From Gammaproteobacteria bacterium (GTDB lineage: Bacteria; Pseudomonadota; Gammaproteobacteria; SZUA-152), in NCBI GenBank assembly GCA_021648485.1, contig JAKISS010000026.1, positions 1 to 37,950 on the forward strand: DNA of 37,950 bases. The letters are read 5' to 3'. The translations under genes and the position numbers were made by a program. Each line of letters opens with the position of its first letter. Position 1 is the first letter of the stretch. The notes beneath the pieces were generated by a model, which was not told where the DNA came from, made no database searches, and was given only the letters and a program-made list of their open reading frames with translations. Below, one piece after another: positions 15,601-21,730 of this stretch.

Positions 15601-17235
15601 CTGAAAACTATTCTGAAAACAATTAAAGGGATGGAAAACATATCTAGCCTTGATGATCTTGAAAAAGCGTTTTCTGGAAACAAAAATCAATATATGAGGG
15701 AGCTTAAGAAGATCAAAAGTCAAACATCTTTCCTTGATAAGGTTGATGTATGTAAAACATTGGCAATGATGGTTTATGCGGCCAGACTAATGAGTGATCG
15801 AGGTTTACATTACCATGCTTCTTTAGCTTATATGAAGGTACTTTCTATTTGGGGTATGTTCGCTGAAACACTATTTTCACTCACAGAAATAGACGGCGAC
15901 AATAAGGCGAGACTGAATAAAGGAAAGCCTCATCAAGCCTCTAGTTCCGTAGACTCTAGTTCCGTAGACTCTAGTTCCGTAGACTCTAGTTCCGTAGACT
16001 CTGTTTTAAGAAAATCTGAATGCTGGATTTCAGAAATCAGGGAGTGTGCTGCTGAAAATATTACTGATTTTTCATTAGAGGGGTATAGTCGTTTTCATAC
16101 TCGCTGGAAACTTCAAGACGTTGCCTCTCCACTTAAAGAAGGCACAAAAACAACTTCGGACGGTCATGAATTATCAAAATTTCTCACTAATGAATGGGTA
16201 AATAATATTAAGCCCATATTTGAAGAACAGGAAAAAGCAAAACCTGATTTTGATTTAGATGAAAACATTGTATCCGGTTTCGAACTAAAAAATATGCTCA
16301 ATCTGTTGTTTCCAAAAATAAAAAATAACGAAATACGATCTTACGTGAAAGAAAAAGTTGAATCTTATGTAGCGGAAAAAATTAAAGGGGGCAGTGAAGT
16401 TACTAGAGAAGATCGATTAAAATATAAAAATGAAGTCATAAATAAATGCTGTTTTAAACAAACTATCAATGCTCCAATATTTATGCAGCGATCAATGATG
16501 GGGCAAAAACTAATTTATTTTGCAATTTGGGAATATATGTCAAAGATTCGGTTTCGTACGAAACGCAAACCGATGACAATTTCACATGAAACAATGGTTC
16601 CTCACAGTACACGTAGCCTGTTATTTTCACATTGGTTAGCAGGGAGGCGATATTTACAGTGGTCAATTTTAGATAAATTGCCAGAATTAACAAATCCTAA
16701 TGAGGAAGAAATAAAAGACCTCTATGATTCAGTTGCTGCTGCAATACACAATTTTCATCGATCCATTTATTACATGAAGCAGCTTACCGGTAATGATCAG
16801 GATCTTATATTTCCTGACCCTTCCATGATTTTTTATGATTTGTGGCAGCTTCTTTATGCTTTGGTAAAATTTGAAATAAAAATACGAGAGAAGACGTTTG
16901 AATTTGCTGTTAATCATGTGAAAAAAGAACTTTCATCCTCAAAGCTTCGTAACAATAACATAAGCACTAACTATTATGACTTTCATAGTATGAAGAGGCA
17001 GGCTACAAAACACCTTCGAGATATTGAACATTTAAATGACATTACCAATCGTGTCAGGTCCGATGCTATCAGGACTCGTGACTTTTTAGCAGATGACTAT
17101 GAAGATCCACGCTTTCATTTGGATTGGACGTTGATACAGATGTATGGCCCGGCTGCTGGGGTTCAAAGACGTTACATCACGTTGAAAAGCGAACAGTTAA
17201 AAACAGGTGATGATGCGGATAGAAGTGGTGAGTGA
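12691..17235 (+). CDS. Large membrane-anchored P-loop NTPase (KAP/STAND-like) with helical-repeat C-terminus
   Basis: 1514 residues. The ATPase module has Walker A GYRGSGKTS (72-80) after FIGREDL, Walker B VVFIFDELDK (345-354) and a following strand ARFFFIAGRE (399-408). Between the Walker motifs lie two hydrophobic segments (about 201-219 and 256-268), the membrane-hairpin insertion characteristic of KAP-type P-loop ATPases. After a winged-helix-like region (about 480-700) come TPR-like repeats (about 744-830: ELCLILGDLYALEQSLDQAI, LLRLGETYEQRQRYDQAANA). The rest is helical and unlike anything I recognise, with a 4x5-residue SSSVD repeat at 1084-1103. Such sensor-NTPase architectures are common among bacterial antiphage and conflict proteins, so defence is a reasonable inference, but no effector domain is identifiable. 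It is single-gene, AT-rich, bracketed by direct repeats and close to mobile remnants. An AGAG lies 13 bases upstream of the ATG. Confidence 0.85.
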   Translation: MSGKAEDCKDKYIWNREEPQPIAVPLPEYHAQHNTDVDSDDYGFIGREDLTKELIMVLNATERARGCYLISGYRGSGKTSLINRVLSLYNKTSKQPNWFPLNNSEKTTLKHLIREGKRKTYETVQHQADKQKLDWFCHKITGFFSTFRTRFRHFRRENFSFFPLVSVKVNLGYDQLLEPKEVLFNTTTLLYGALKRKRQWYAVAGYALLIVVLALFITLNSSLEAHPKESMFFGLGAWLQSLTGYKNFLTVTDQKWVFLAFGIVGFHYLRTRVLPSYSRVLHRLKNLNKRMASTLEINSGIKNRSFTFGTKETMPALDVRQIENELLEVLEDCRKIPWFFVKPNVVFIFDELDKISNHSSSNVKKAESQLSAERDLYERKQKVDSLLGALKNFITHGQARFFFIAGREMLDSYQAERGSTSSLYESLFNKTFEVPSLLTDSSDKNSHVMHSLLEVFVCRKLIDPKIAIYLWLQDTNNHSSDDPYWENDLYRKLQYSPFCLRTYYHYLCMLPDIKGVEARRIVLGLRNFIQFLTVHSWGNPKRVISLFEHFTKPVESVDWRQKENIKKISPLKKINLMLQFGLLDQQRILLASNLYTHLSHDLGRQLTNSGDKLTVSAMAAFQYILKFHRHPFSRYHLERMSEALNVYRSPELNVIIDTLVSKVLHSQIRRIRNSHYRYRFNGDFEQELRYISRISDIESAAFNFSLDASAPIKSHYLNQLNRLMQYGEEDETTGFRLFGKSEIGIYELCLILGDLYALEQSLDQAIVYYQRAVDIFENCTEEYFIKFAHLSVKALLRLGETYEQRQRYDQAANAYLRARSIVNKLGKSKRFEWENALKDGDSKWDVFRQPFWAYWFLQLKRSPVSSRGKLPPKSEYPFTKGIDDPVNHYRAGQLAFFYSCHYTAVGSFVKAIQCSGIEEANTEKTTYLGAYAYLHLGENIFSGMMRYLMVRDLQQTTTDLNGLKIQVNKFLKTILKTIKGMENISSLDDLEKAFSGNKNQYMRELKKIKSQTSFLDKVDVCKTLAMMVYAARLMSDRGLHYHASLAYMKVLSIWGMFAETLFSLTEIDGDNKARLNKGKPHQASSSVDSSSVDSSSVDSSSVDSVLRKSECWISEIRECAAENITDFSLEGYSRFHTRWKLQDVASPLKEGTKTTSDGHELSKFLTNEWVNNIKPIFEEQEKAKPDFDLDENIVSGFELKNMLNLLFPKIKNNEIRSYVKEKVESYVAEKIKGGSEVTREDRLKYKNEVINKCCFKQTINAPIFMQRSMMGQKLIYFAIWEYMSKIRFRTKRKPMTISHETMVPHSTRSLLFSHWLAGRRYLQWSILDKLPELTNPNEEEIKDLYDSVAAAIHNFHRSIYYMKQLTGNDQDLIFPDPSMIFYDLWQLLYALVKFEIKIREKTFEFAVNHVKKELSSSKLRNNNISTNYYDFHSMKRQATKHLRDIEHLNDITNRVRSDAIRTRDFLADDYEDPRFHLDWTLIQMYGPAAGVQRRYITLKSEQLKTGDDADRSGE
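15940..15999 (+). repeat. In-frame 15-base tandem repeat (4 copies)
   Basis: TCTAGTTCCGTAGAC is repeated four times without a mismatch at 15940, 15955, 15970 and 15985, encoding Ser-Ser-Val-Asp-Ser units inside the large NTPase. The unit is a multiple of three, so copy-number changes alter linker length without breaking the frame. Perfect identity implies recent expansion. Confidence 0.9.
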
Positions 17236-17340
17236 ATTGTAATGGCCCCGGTTTAATCTGGCATCTGACTTGAAAAACAGGGGATACCGGCTTTGATTGA
17301 AGTGCGAACTTTCACTTAAAAATACAAAGAGGTAAGCCTC
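17236..17340. other. Non-coding stretch after the NTPase gene
   Basis: No gene or clear terminator is visible immediately after the NTPase stop. Together with the following features it makes up a 737-base region (17236-17972) of decayed sequence: an IS481-like remnant, a direct-repeat copy and one CRISPR-type repeat, but no intact gene. The minus-strand frames at 17197-17472 and 17366-17590 show no coding signs. Confidence 0.4.
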
Positions 17341-17440
17341 ATGATTAATAGTAACGAACGAATGATTAAACACAAAATCGGTTCTGGGTCTGGCCGAAGA
17401 GCTTGGCAATGTCTTCTCTAAGGCATGAGAAAGACATTCC
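17341..17440 (+). pseudogene. Decayed IS481-like transposase N-terminus
   Basis: An ATG (17341) preceded by AGAGGTAAG reads MINSNERMIKHKIG, then after one frame change LGLAEELGNVFSKA followed by a stop. This resembles the helix-turn-helix start of IS481-family transposases (typically HK-x-G-LL-x-LA-x-x-LGNVSKAC). The region downstream to about 17590 does not continue in any frame, so only a fragment is left. The match is short and the call tentative. Confidence 0.35.
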
Positions 17441-17622
17441 AACCGGACTCTTGCGGGTAAAAATACATTCACCGAAGTCGATGCCCCGGTGAGATTGACT
17501 GGAATAAGCTTTCCAGGTGCCTGTGTTTCTGTTTTTCAATTCAAGCGAATGCACCAATAGCCAAAATTTCCGGGTTGCGGTGTTTGTCAAATTTCCAAGG
17601 GTAAAACCATCGTTATGTCAAT

Positions 17623-17677
17623 GGTAATTTTTCACGTAAAAACGTGGCTTGTCATGTCTGTCACGCTCATGCAGTAT
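17623..17677. repeat. Right imperfect direct repeat flanking the ATPase gene
   Basis: Partner of 12516-12568, same orientation. In this copy the centre CACGT-AAAA-ACGTG forms a five-base-pair hairpin that the left copy has lost. Distance between the copies is about 5.1 kb, enclosing the large NTPase gene and the IS481-like fragment. Confidence 0.5.
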
Positions 17678-17789
17678 TCATCAGCAATAACAATAAATAT
17701 AAACTGAATTCTGCAAGTAGTCGCTTGCAGCGTGTGAGCGTTTGATCTGTATAACGAGATGAAAAAGAAGCAAAGGATCTTTGGATGAT

Positions 17790-17821
17790 GTCGCGCCTTC
17801 ACGGGCGCGTGGATTGAAAAC
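17790..17821 (+). CRISPR. Solitary type I-C-like CRISPR repeat (orphan)
   Basis: The sequence begins GTCGCGCC, has a TTCACG loop, then GGCGCG and ends TGGATTGAAAAC. A six-base-pair GC stem (17792-17797 with 17804-17809) and the 3' ATTGAAA tail are the hallmark of type I-C direct repeats, which usually begin GTCGC and end ATTGAAAC/T. I find no second copy upstream or downstream within two spacer lengths and no cas gene in the window, so this is an isolated unit, not an array. The 3' tail orientation would put any leader to the left. Confidence 0.6.
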
Positions 17822-17954
17822 CCCAGTCATATTCTCTACCGTTTTTAATAATCCAGAGTATTAAACAGTCTGACAAGTTTATCTTCATTACTGGATATTG
17901 CTTTTCTGATTGTTGCCATGTCGTTGAGTTTTTGCTGGGCGCAACCGTGACAAA

Positions 17955-17979
17955 ATGAAATGCCACTACTTCCTAGTGG
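17955..17979 (-). terminator. Weak terminator at the end of the FHA/pilus-ATPase unit
   Basis: On the minus strand CCACTA-GGAAG-TAGTGG (17963-17979) forms a six-base-pair stem overlapping the stop codon of the last FHA gene, followed by the T-rich CATTTCATTTTG. The stem is short, so termination may be partial. Confidence 0.4.
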
Positions 17980-18650
17980 ATAAAATAAAACTCGACTTCA
18001 AAGCCGGAAATACTGATGACATCTTCCGGCTTGAGGGTGATGGCTGCTGGGCCGAGCTTTTCACCATTGAGCAGAACTTTGTCTGATGAGCGGCGGCTTT
18101 TTGTGGGGGTCACCGGGCTGATGGTGTAGTCTTCCAGACCCCGGCTGATTAGCGCCATTTTATGGCCTTGAAAACCGATGGTGCTGAATGGCTTACGCAG
18201 CTCCATTATGGTTCGCGTCAGTGGGCCGTTGAGTGTTCGCAGGCCGGCCAGTGGTTGCCCTTTGATGCTTTCTGCGCGGGATTCCCAGTCCGGTAGTACC
18301 ATTTGGGTTTCATCCAGTTCGGCTTTGATAAACATGGTGGGTTCATACTGGGTGTTGCCTTCGGTGAGGAAGGTGAATTGGTGGTGTCCCATCTGGATAA
18401 TGTCGCCGTGCCTAAGGGTCACTTTTTTGATGTGGTTGCCGTTGACCAGGGTGCCGTTGGTACTGCCAAGGTCTTCAACAAAGACCTGGTCTGGTTGTGT
18501 TTGGCTGATCATGGCGTGACGACCGCTGACGGTCAGGTCGTTTAACTGGATGTCGTTGGTGTGTTTGCGACCGACACTGAGTGTTTCCGTTTCCAGTGAA
18601 TTCTCATTGATGATTTCACCGTCCAGTGTGAGGATGAGTTTACTGTTCAT
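17973..18650 (-). CDS. FHA-domain protein (phosphothreonine reader), last gene of the cluster
   Basis: 225 residues, cytosolic. A canonical FHA domain fills residues 5-95: LSVGRKHTNDIQLNDLTVSG (Arg28), SGRH (42-45) and LGSTNGTLVNG (61-71), the residues that bind phosphothreonine peptides. The C-terminal half (about 140-225) looks like a second, degenerate FHA-like sandwich (FSTIGFQGHKMALISRG, VLLNGEKLG, EDVISISGFEVEFYF) without the GR/SxRH/NG set. It is a paralogue of the upstream FHA gene (18755-19561), sharing both halves. It lies 104 bases after that gene on the same strand as two PilT-like ATPases and a kinase, so its ligand is plausibly a protein phosphorylated by that kinase. Confidence 0.9.
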   Translation of the reverse strand: MNSKLILTLDGEIINENSLETETLSVGRKHTNDIQLNDLTVSGRHAMISQTQPDQVFVEDLGSTNGTLVNGNHIKKVTLRHGDIIQMGHHQFTFLTEGNTQYEPTMFIKAELDETQMVLPDWESRAESIKGQPLAGLRTLNGPLTRTIMELRKPFSTIGFQGHKMALISRGLEDYTISPVTPTKSRRSSDKVLLNGEKLGPAAITLKPEDVISISGFEVEFYFIH

Positions 18651-18754
18651 GCAGGCAATATTCCTTGCGAGGTGTTGGCGGGGCAGAGTGGCTAATGAAG
18701 TGTTGTTGCCGGAGTTATTTAATCAACGATACTTTAACTTTTAATTTTTAACCT

Positions 18755-19561
18755 TTAGCTCAGATAATAAAATTGTATTTCAAATCCGGCGATATTGATA
18801 ATGTCGCCTTCACTTAATAAAAACTGTTCGGTGCCCAGCTCTTTTCCATTGATTCGTGGTATGTCGCTGGCCCGGCGGCTGCGGGTGCCGATAACTGAGG
18901 TGATGCTGTAGCCTTCTGAGCCGCGTGTGATCAGGGCCATGCGTTTGCCTTGAAAGCCGATGGTGTTGTAGGTTTTGCGCAATTCCATGACGGGTTTTGG
19001 GATATGCCCATCCACTGTGCGCAGGCCGGCCAGGGCGAGGCCGGTGATCAGTGCCTGATTGATTTCGTTATCGTAAATAAATTGTGTGTCATCCAGTTCC
19101 GCTTTTACAAACATGGTGGGTTCATAGCGGGTTTCCGGTTCACACATGTAGGTGAGCTGGTGGTGGCCAACCTGGATAATGTCGCCGTGCTCAAGTGCAA
19201 TTTTTTTCACATGATTGCCATTGACCAGGGTGCCGTTGGTGCTGCCCAGGTCTTCGATGAAGACATAATCGGGGATGCTGGAAATCAGTGCGTGGCGTCC
19301 GCTGAGGGTTAAATCGTTTAACTGGATGTCATTACCATGTTTGCGGCCAATACTCAGGTTTTGCTGGCCGATGGAAAATTCTTGAAGAATTTTACCTTCC
19401 AGGGTGAGAATCAGCTTGCGTTCCGGTTCAATAACACTGGCAGGTGCTGTTTGTTGCGTCAGTTGCTCATGTTCCGGTGATACGGGATGTGTTTCATCCA
19501 GCTTGGACAGGGTGGTGACATTATTGGAATTTGCTGGCTGATGTTGGGTCGGTTGAGTCAT
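18755..19561 (-). CDS. FHA-domain protein with N-terminal extension
   Basis: 268 residues. The first 45 residues are a polar, Gln/Thr/Pro-rich tail containing several Thr-Pro/Thr-Gln sites that could be kinase targets (inference). The FHA domain follows (47-140) with Arg73 in LSIGRKHGND, SGRH at 88-91 and LGSTNGTLVNG at 105-115. A degenerate second FHA-like half runs from about 175 to 268 (YNTIGFQGKRMALITRG). It is clearly a duplicate of the downstream FHA gene. Its start lies inside the 3' end of the PilT-like gene (41-base overlap), implying tight cotranscription and translational coupling with the motor protein. Confidence 0.9.
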   Translation of the reverse strand: MTQPTQHQPANSNNVTTLSKLDETHPVSPEHEQLTQQTAPASVIEPERKLILTLEGKILQEFSIGQQNLSIGRKHGNDIQLNDLTLSGRHALISSIPDYVFIEDLGSTNGTLVNGNHVKKIALEHGDIIQVGHHQLTYMCEPETRYEPTMFVKAELDDTQFIYDNEINQALITGLALAGLRTVDGHIPKPVMELRKTYNTIGFQGKRMALITRGSEGYSITSVIGTRSRRASDIPRINGKELGTEQFLLSEGDIINIAGFEIQFYYLS

Positions 19562-20618
19562 CTTGTTCCCTATATTGTTCGAAGTTCGATTTCAGCCGGG
19601 CCTTTCGATAGGCTTCTTCGCCGGTGATCAGTTTTTCGTCGAGCAAACGGCGTAATGCAGTGTCAATATTTTGCATACCTTGCAAGGCACCACCCTGCAT
19701 CACATTTTCCAATTGTTCGGTTTTACCCTCGCGGATAATGTTGGAAGCAGCCGAATTATTGACCAGAGTTTCCACGGCTGCAAGTCGGCCACGATTATCG
19801 GCGGTTTTCACCAGCTGTTGGGAGATAACTCCACACAGTGAAGTTGATAGCATGGCACGAATATAAGGCTCTTCGCCAGGTGGGAATACGTTGATTATCC
19901 GGTCGATGGCGGCGGCGGCTCCATTGGTGTGCAGGGTGGCCAGAATCAGGATACCCATTTCTGCGGCGGTGACTGCGAGACTGATGGTGTCCAGGTCGCG
20001 CATTTCTCCGACGAGGATAACGTCGGGGTCTTCGCGCAGGGCGGAGCGCAGGGCAGAGGCGAAGCTGTCTGTATGGTCGCCGACTTCACGTTGGCTGATC
20101 AGGCAGCCTTTGGGCATGTGGACATGTTCCACGGGGTCTTCGATGGTAATGATGTGGCCTTTGCGTTCGCGATTGATGAAATCAATCATGGCTGCAAGGG
20201 TGGTGGATTTGCCTGAGCCGGTGGGGCCGACGACCAGAATCAGTCCTTTACGTTGCCGGGCCAGTGTTTTGAGCACGGCGGGCATGTTCAGGGTGTCCAG
20301 GTCGGTGACGGCGCTGGGGATGGCTCGGAACACGGCACCCATGCCGCCGAGGTGGCGAAAGACGTTGACGCGAAAACGTGATATGCCGGGTATTTCATAG
20401 CTAAAGTCGGCCCCCCCCAGTTTTTCAAAGGTGTGCTTGACTCGTTCCGGCATGATCTCAAACAGCAGGCTTTGGGTTTCACTTTCGGTCAGCTCACGGT
20501 ATTTAACCGGGTGGATTTCACCGTAAAGGCGGATGCGCGGTGGGTTGCCGGAGACCAGATGCAGGTCGGACCCGGATTGTTTGATCAGCAGTTCAAGAAA
20601 GGCGTTGACGCGGCTCAT
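19521..20618 (-). CDS. PilT/PilU-family type IV pilus retraction ATPase (paralogue 1)
   Basis: 365 residues, close to PilT length. It is a hexameric secretion-type ATPase acting at the inner-membrane base of type IV pili to power retraction. N-terminal PAS-like domain: SDLHLVSGNPPRIRLYGEI. Walker A is GPTGSGKST (131-139), the Asp box is TIEDPVEHVH (about 157-166), Walker B is DPDVILVGEMRD (about 194-205) and the His box LATLHTN (about 227-233). The C-terminal AASNIIREGKTEQL resembles the PilT AIRNLIRE motif needed for twitching. The tail (DDSTDPTSASKFQ) overlaps the FHA gene. It is distinct from, and additional to, any housekeeping pilT-pilU pair. Confidence 0.92.
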   Translation of the reverse strand: MSRVNAFLELLIKQSGSDLHLVSGNPPRIRLYGEIHPVKYRELTESETQSLLFEIMPERVKHTFEKLGGADFSYEIPGISRFRVNVFRHLGGMGAVFRAIPSAVTDLDTLNMPAVLKTLARQRKGLILVVGPTGSGKSTTLAAMIDFINRERKGHIITIEDPVEHVHMPKGCLISQREVGDHTDSFASALRSALREDPDVILVGEMRDLDTISLAVTAAEMGILILATLHTNGAAAAIDRIINVFPPGEEPYIRAMLSTSLCGVISQQLVKTADNRGRLAAVETLVNNSAASNIIREGKTEQLENVMQGGALQGMQNIDTALRRLLDEKLITGEEAYRKARLKSNFEQYREQDDSTDPTSASKFQ

Positions 20619-20635
20619 GAGTGGGTGCTCATTAT

Positions 20636-21730
20636 TCAGCTGACAGCCAGGTCAATCTGCGGCAGCAGATCCGGGTTTGTGACAAAGCGTTGGAATTGTT
20701 GTTTGTTGGTGGCGTGCAGGTAGGCGTCATCGGGGTCAATTTCTTTGTTTTGAAGTGCTTCTAACAGTGCCTGGTCCATGGTTTGCATGCCTTTGTCACG
20801 CCCGGTTTGCAATATGGAGGGAATCTGGAAAATTTTGCCGGTGCTGATGAGGTTGGCGATGGCGGGGGTATTGATGAACACTTCTACAATGGCTTTGCGA
20901 CTGCGTCCGTCCACAGTTTTTACCAGTTTCTGGCTGATGACTCCCTGTAAATGTTGAGCAAGAAAGCTGGTGGTCTGGGTCTTTTGTTCGGTGGGGGTGG
21001 CGTCGATAATGCGGTCCAGGGTTTTGGTGGCCGAGGTGGTATGCAGAGTGCCCAATACCAGATGGCCGGTTTCGGCGGCGGTCATGGCCATGATGATGGT
21101 TTCCGGGTCGCGCAGTTCGCCTACCAGAATCACGTCAGGGTCTTCGCGAAGGGCGGCGCGCAGGCCATTGGCGAAGGTATCGACATGGGTACCGATTTCA
21201 CGTTGGACCACGAGGGATTTCTGGCTGTGGTGGATGTATTCGATGGGGTCTTCGAGGGTGATGATATTCAGCCGACGGTTGCGGTTGAGCCGATCCAGCA
21301 TAGAGGCCAGGGTGGTGGACTTGCCGGTTCCTGTGGCTCCTGTGACTAATACCAGTCCTTGATGGGCATCGATAAATTTTTCGACGATGGGGGGCATGCC
21401 CAGATCATGCAGGGAGGGGATGTCGGTGTTCACCAGCCGGAAAGCGGCACCCACGCCGCTGACTTTGCGAAACAGGCTGACGCGAAATCGTCCTACATCG
21501 TCACTTTGGTAGGCAAAGTCGATGTCCTGGCCATTGTCGAAATCGGTTTTTTGCTGACGGTTCAGTATTTCGATGATCAGGCTTTCCAGTTCCTGATCGG
21601 TGAGATCCCGGTATTTAATGGGAATAAGGTCGCCCAGATTGCGTAGTAAGGGCGGCATGCCGACGGCAAAATGGATGTCGGTGCAGCCTTGTTCGCGGCC
21701 AAGCTTGAGGAAGGCGTCGATTCTGGCCAT
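20636..21730 (-). CDS. PilT/PilU-family type IV pilus retraction ATPase (paralogue 2)
   Basis: 364 residues. N-terminal domain CTDIHFAVGMPPLLRNLGDL; Walker A GATGTGKST (131-139); Asp box TLEDPIEYIHH; Walker B DPDVILVGELRDPET; His box LGTLHTTSATKTLDRI. The C-terminus has AIANLISTGKIFQI and GMQTMDQALLEAL, the conserved PilT ending, with the AIRNLIRE box altered to AIANLIST. It starts immediately after the kinase stop codon and ends 17 bases before the second ATPase, so the pair is cotranscribed with the kinase. Paralogue 1 and this protein are only moderately similar, so they may form hetero-motors as PilT with PilU do. Confidence 0.92.
   Translation of the reverse strand: MARIDAFLKLGREQGCTDIHFAVGMPPLLRNLGDLIPIKYRDLTDQELESLIIEILNRQQKTDFDNGQDIDFAYQSDDVGRFRVSLFRKVSGVGAAFRLVNTDIPSLHDLGMPPIVEKFIDAHQGLVLVTGATGTGKSTTLASMLDRLNRNRRLNIITLEDPIEYIHHSQKSLVVQREIGTHVDTFANGLRAALREDPDVILVGELRDPETIIMAMTAAETGHLVLGTLHTTSATKTLDRIIDATPTEQKTQTTSFLAQHLQGVISQKLVKTVDGRSRKAIVEVFINTPAIANLISTGKIFQIPSILQTGRDKGMQTMDQALLEALQNKEIDPDDAYLHATNKQQFQRFVTNPDLLPQIDLAVS

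Noticed and set aside
17197-17590. Two minus-strand frames of 91 and 74 codons
   Set aside because: They lie over the decayed IS-like remnant, lack ribosome binding sites and resemble nothing known.
17822-17972. A CRISPR array continuing to the right of the single repeat
   Set aside because: No second copy of the repeat or a degenerate version was found after one or two spacer lengths.
17973-19561. FHA proteins as T6SS Fha components
   Set aside because: They lack the T6SS Fha C-terminal region and sit with pilus ATPases about 11 kb from the T6SS cargo genes, so a T6SS role is not supported.
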